A stretch of DNA of 64,000 nucleotides from Afipia carboxidovorans OM5 (GTDB lineage Bacteria > Pseudomonadota > Alphaproteobacteria > Rhizobiales > Xanthobacteraceae), in the NCBI RefSeq assembly GCF_000218565.1, contig NC_015684.1, forward strand, positions 1,426,001 to 1,490,000, written 5' to 3'. The notes beneath the pieces were generated by a model, which was given only the letters and a program-made list of their open reading frames with translations, was not told the DNA's origin and did no database searches. Shown piece by piece: positions 61,754 to 64,000 of this stretch. The translations under genes were made by a program, and so were the position numbers. Numbering within the stretch: position 1 is the first letter of the stretch; every line of letters starts with the position of its first letter.

Positions 61754-62824
61754 ATGCCTCGTCGCAACATTCTCATCCTCGGCGCGTCTTACGGCTCGCT
61801 TCTGGCCTCGAAGCTGTTGTTCGGCGGCCATCACGTCAAACTCGTCTGCCTCCCGGCGGAAGCCGATCTCATCAACGCGGAAGGTTTTCGCGTGCGGATG
61901 CCTGTCCGTGGCCGCAAGGACCAGATCGAGATCGACTCCCGGAAATTGCCCGGCAAGGTTTCTGCGGCAGGGCCAAAGGACGTCAATCCCGCGGATTACG
62001 ATCTTGTCGGCCTTGCGATGCAGGAGCCGCAATATGGCTCTCCCGGCGTGCGGGAGTTGCTCGATGCGGTGGCGAAATCGCGCGTGCCCTGCATGTCGAT
62101 CATGAACATGCCGCCGCTGCCGTACATGCGGCGCATTCCGGGGCTCGACGCCGATCAACTGAAGCCGGCTTATACGGCACCGGAAGTGTGGGACAGTTTC
62201 GATCCCGGCCGCCTCACGCTGTGCAGCCCTGATCCGCAGGCGGTTCGCCCGCCGGAGGAGAAGGTCAACGTCCTGCAGGTGACGCTGCCGACCAATTTCA
62301 AGGTCGCGCGCTTTGATGATGAAGCAAGCAACGAGATGCTGCGCGGGCTGGAGGCAGACATCCAGGCGGTGCGTTTCGATGCGCCGGAAGGTCCGATCGA
62401 ACTGCCGGTGAAATTGCGCTTCCACGATTCGCTGTTCGTGCCGCTCGCCAAATGGGCGATGCTGATGGCAGGCAATTACCGCTGCATCACGCCTGACGGG
62501 ATGCGAACCGCGCAGGAAGCGGTGCATTCCAACATCGCGGAATCCCGTTCGATCTACGATTTCGTGGTCGAGGTCTGCGTCAGGCTCGGCGCCTCGCGCA
62601 GCGATCTCGTTCCGTTCGAGAAATATGCGGCCGCGGCGGAAAGCCTGACCCGTCCGGCGTCGGCTGCACGCGCGCTCCATAACGGCGCGCCTCACATCGA
62701 ACGTGCCGACAAGCTCGTTCAACTCTGCGCACGGCAATTCGGCATGAGTCACCCGGTTCTCGACGGCATCGTTGCCCTCGTCGACCGGCGGCTCGAGGCT
62801 AATCAAAGGAAGGTAGCGGCCTGA
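61754..62824 (+). CDS. Ketopantoate-reductase-like NAD(P)-dependent dehydrogenase, function unknown
   Basis: 356 residues. The N-terminus RNILILGASYGSLLASKLLF is a Rossmann dinucleotide-binding fold with a G-A-S-Y-G-S loop, and VRMPVRGRKDQIEI and the late helical segment PHIERADKLVQLCARQFG resemble the ApbA/PanE (ketopantoate reductase) layout. The usual catalytic lysine/glutamate motifs are not clearly placed. It is flanked on both sides by related aminotransferase genes (71 and 153 bp gaps). It might reduce a 2-oxoacid or imine made by them. Confidence 0.72.
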   Translation: MPRRNILILGASYGSLLASKLLFGGHHVKLVCLPAEADLINAEGFRVRMPVRGRKDQIEIDSRKLPGKVSAAGPKDVNPADYDLVGLAMQEPQYGSPGVRELLDAVAKSRVPCMSIMNMPPLPYMRRIPGLDADQLKPAYTAPEVWDSFDPGRLTLCSPDPQAVRPPEEKVNVLQVTLPTNFKVARFDDEASNEMLRGLEADIQAVRFDAPEGPIELPVKLRFHDSLFVPLAKWAMLMAGNYRCITPDGMRTAQEAVHSNIAESRSIYDFVVEVCVRLGASRSDLVPFEKYAAAAESLTRPASAARALHNGAPHIERADKLVQLCARQFGMSHPVLDGIVALVDRRLEANQRKVAA

Positions 62825-62977
62825 AATAAAACAGGGATTTCATCGTACTAAAGATTGTTCCGGATCACCAAACAGGGCGATTTTATGGTTGCGTGGGGGG
62901 CTTTTCCCGATACATTCCCGACGACAAACCGCCTTTATAATAAGGGCGTTTGTGCCATAAAAATCGAGGATTTAACG

Positions 62978-64000
62978 ATGGTTGTTCATACAGGAAGGCA
63001 TTTCCTCCAGATTCCGGGGCCGAGCAATGTGCCGGACCGGGTTCTGCGCGCGATGGATATGCCGACCATTGATCATCGTGGCCCGGAATTTGCCGAGATG
63101 GCTCTTGGCATCATGGAAGGCTGCAAACGTATTTTCCGCACCAGGAATCCTGTGCTGATCTTTCCCTCCTCCGGTACGGGCGCGTGGGAAGCAGCAATGG
63201 TCAACACGCTGTCGCCGGGCGACAAGGTTCTGATGGCCGAGACGGGACAGTTCTCCGTGCTCTGGCGCACCCTTGCGGAGCGCTTCCAGATCGAAGTCGA
63301 GACCATTGCCGGCGACTGGCGCCATGGTGCGCGTGCGTCGGAGATCGAAGCGCGTCTCGTTGCCGACAAGGCGCACGCCATCAAGGCGGTGATGATCGTC
63401 CACAACGAAACCTCGACGGGTGTCACGACCCGCGTCGAGGAAGTTCGCAAGGCGATCGATCGCGCGAAGCATCCGGCGCTGCTGTTCGTCGACACCATCT
63501 CCTCGGTCGGCTCGATTCGTTACGAGCACGATGCCTGGGGCGTCGACGTCACGGTGTGCGGCTCGCAGAAGGGCCTGATGATGCCGCCGGGCCTGTCCTT
63601 CAATGCAATTTCCGACAAGGCGATTGCGGCCTCCAAGACCAACCGCATGCCGCGTTCGTATTGGGACTGGGCCGAGGCGATCAAGGCAAACAAGCTTGGC
63701 TCCTGGCCGTACACGCCGGCGACCAACCTCCTTTATGCGTTGCGCGAAGCGATCGCGATGCTGGAAGAGGAGGGGCTTGAGAACGTCTACGCCCGCCATA
63801 CCCGGCACGGCGAGGCAACGCGTGCGGCAGTGCGGGCGTGGGGACTTGAGACGGTGTGCGTCGATCCGCTCGAGTATTCTCCGGTCACGACGGCCGTGCT
63901 CATGCCGGAAGGTCATGACGCCAATCAATTCCGCCAGATCATCCTCGAGAATTTCGACATGTCGCTCGGCGCCGGCCTTGGCCGGTTGAAGGGCCGCGCC
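62978..64000 (+). CDS. Class V aminotransferase, serine/alanine/aspartate-glyoxylate type (copy 2, 3' end cut by window)
   Basis: 341 residues visible, open to the last base. The ATG at 62978 has ATCGAGGA upstream. It aligns without gaps to copy 1 over the first 200 residues with about 130 identities counted by eye: shared GRHFLQIPGPS, IFPSSGTGAWEAA, GDWRHGA, VHNETSTGVT and PLP lysine K198 in SQKGLMMPPG. Residues around 41-60 and 92-135 differ most, suggesting a changed donor or acceptor. It follows the reductase-like gene after 153 bp that contains an A/T-rich, promoter-like part. Confidence 0.9.
   Translation, partial: MVVHTGRHFLQIPGPSNVPDRVLRAMDMPTIDHRGPEFAEMALGIMEGCKRIFRTRNPVLIFPSSGTGAWEAAMVNTLSPGDKVLMAETGQFSVLWRTLAERFQIEVETIAGDWRHGARASEIEARLVADKAHAIKAVMIVHNETSTGVTTRVEEVRKAIDRAKHPALLFVDTISSVGSIRYEHDAWGVDVTVCGSQKGLMMPPGLSFNAISDKAIAASKTNRMPRSYWDWAEAIKANKLGSWPYTPATNLLYALREAIAMLEEEGLENVYARHTRHGEATRAAVRAWGLETVCVDPLEYSPVTTAVLMPEGHDANQFRQIILENFDMSLGAGLGRLKGRA

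Overview
The window (about 62% GC, dense, many 1-4 bp gene overlaps) looks like chromosome of an alphaproteobacterium of the Bradyrhizobium/Afipia/Rhodopseudomonas group (Nitrobacteraceae). The reasons are the gene families (RopB/Omp25-type porin-like protein, tripartite tricarboxylate transporter, FDH1-type formate dehydrogenase with a fused FdsG-FdsB subunit, bacterial Ku) and several dispersed palindromic repeats of a kind common in that group. Both ends cut a gene: a GMC oxidoreductase on the left and a class V aminotransferase on the right. No rRNA, tRNA, CRISPR array, prophage or insertion sequence was recognised.

1-14.7 kb: a C2-sulfonate island. The left half has a GMC dehydrogenase and an MFS transporter (candidates for isethionate oxidation and uptake), phosphate acetyltransferase (pta), an IclR regulator and sulfoacetaldehyde acetyltransferase (xsc). 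The right half has a LysR regulator, a TctCBA transporter, a CoA-acylating sulfoacetaldehyde dehydrogenase and a two-subunit, succinyl-CoA-synthetase-like ligase. Together they suggest that isethionate and sulfoacetate both converge on sulfoacetaldehyde, then sulfite plus acetyl phosphate, then acetyl-CoA. A roughly 43-bp sequence occurs twice, before tctC/lysR and before the dehydrogenase gene, and is a good LysR operator candidate.

14.7-25.8 kb: regulatory and housekeeping genes: a small SANT/Myb-like protein, a Crp/Fnr regulator, an MHYT-PAS-GGDEF-EAL protein, an aldo/keto reductase, a chemotaxis receptor and the bioFDA biotin operon.

25.9-33.5 kb: iron uptake (TonB-dependent siderophore receptor, PiuC-like dioxygenase, ExbB, ExbD, TonB) with a partial Irr-box-like sequence upstream, then Ku and an outer membrane beta-barrel protein.

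33.7-50.5 kb: molybdenum/tungsten enzymes. Three MoeA-family genes (one degenerate, one fused to a periplasmic-binding-protein-like domain, one ordinary), mobA, mobB and a TusA-like protein are followed by an oxalate/formate-type MFS carrier with a 42-residue membrane partner, a class A beta-lactamase, a TupBCA tungstate-type ABC transporter, an ArsC-like protein and an FDH1-type NAD formate dehydrogenase (fdhBA). The arrangement suggests a tungsten- or molybdenum-dependent formate module.

50.8-64 kb: an unassigned catabolic cluster. On the minus strand lie a GntR/FCD regulator, a large FAD/Fe-S 2-hydroxyacid-type dehydrogenase, a GlcG-like protein, a class III CoA-transferase, a crotonase lacking both hydratase glutamates, a DSD1/hydroxyaspartate-aldolase-like PLP enzyme and an M20 carbamoylase-like amidohydrolase. 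Divergently on the plus strand are two closely related serine/alanine-glyoxylate-type aminotransferases flanking a ketopantoate-reductase-like protein. The pathway is not one I can name, but glyoxylate and small hydroxy-amino acids are a likely theme.
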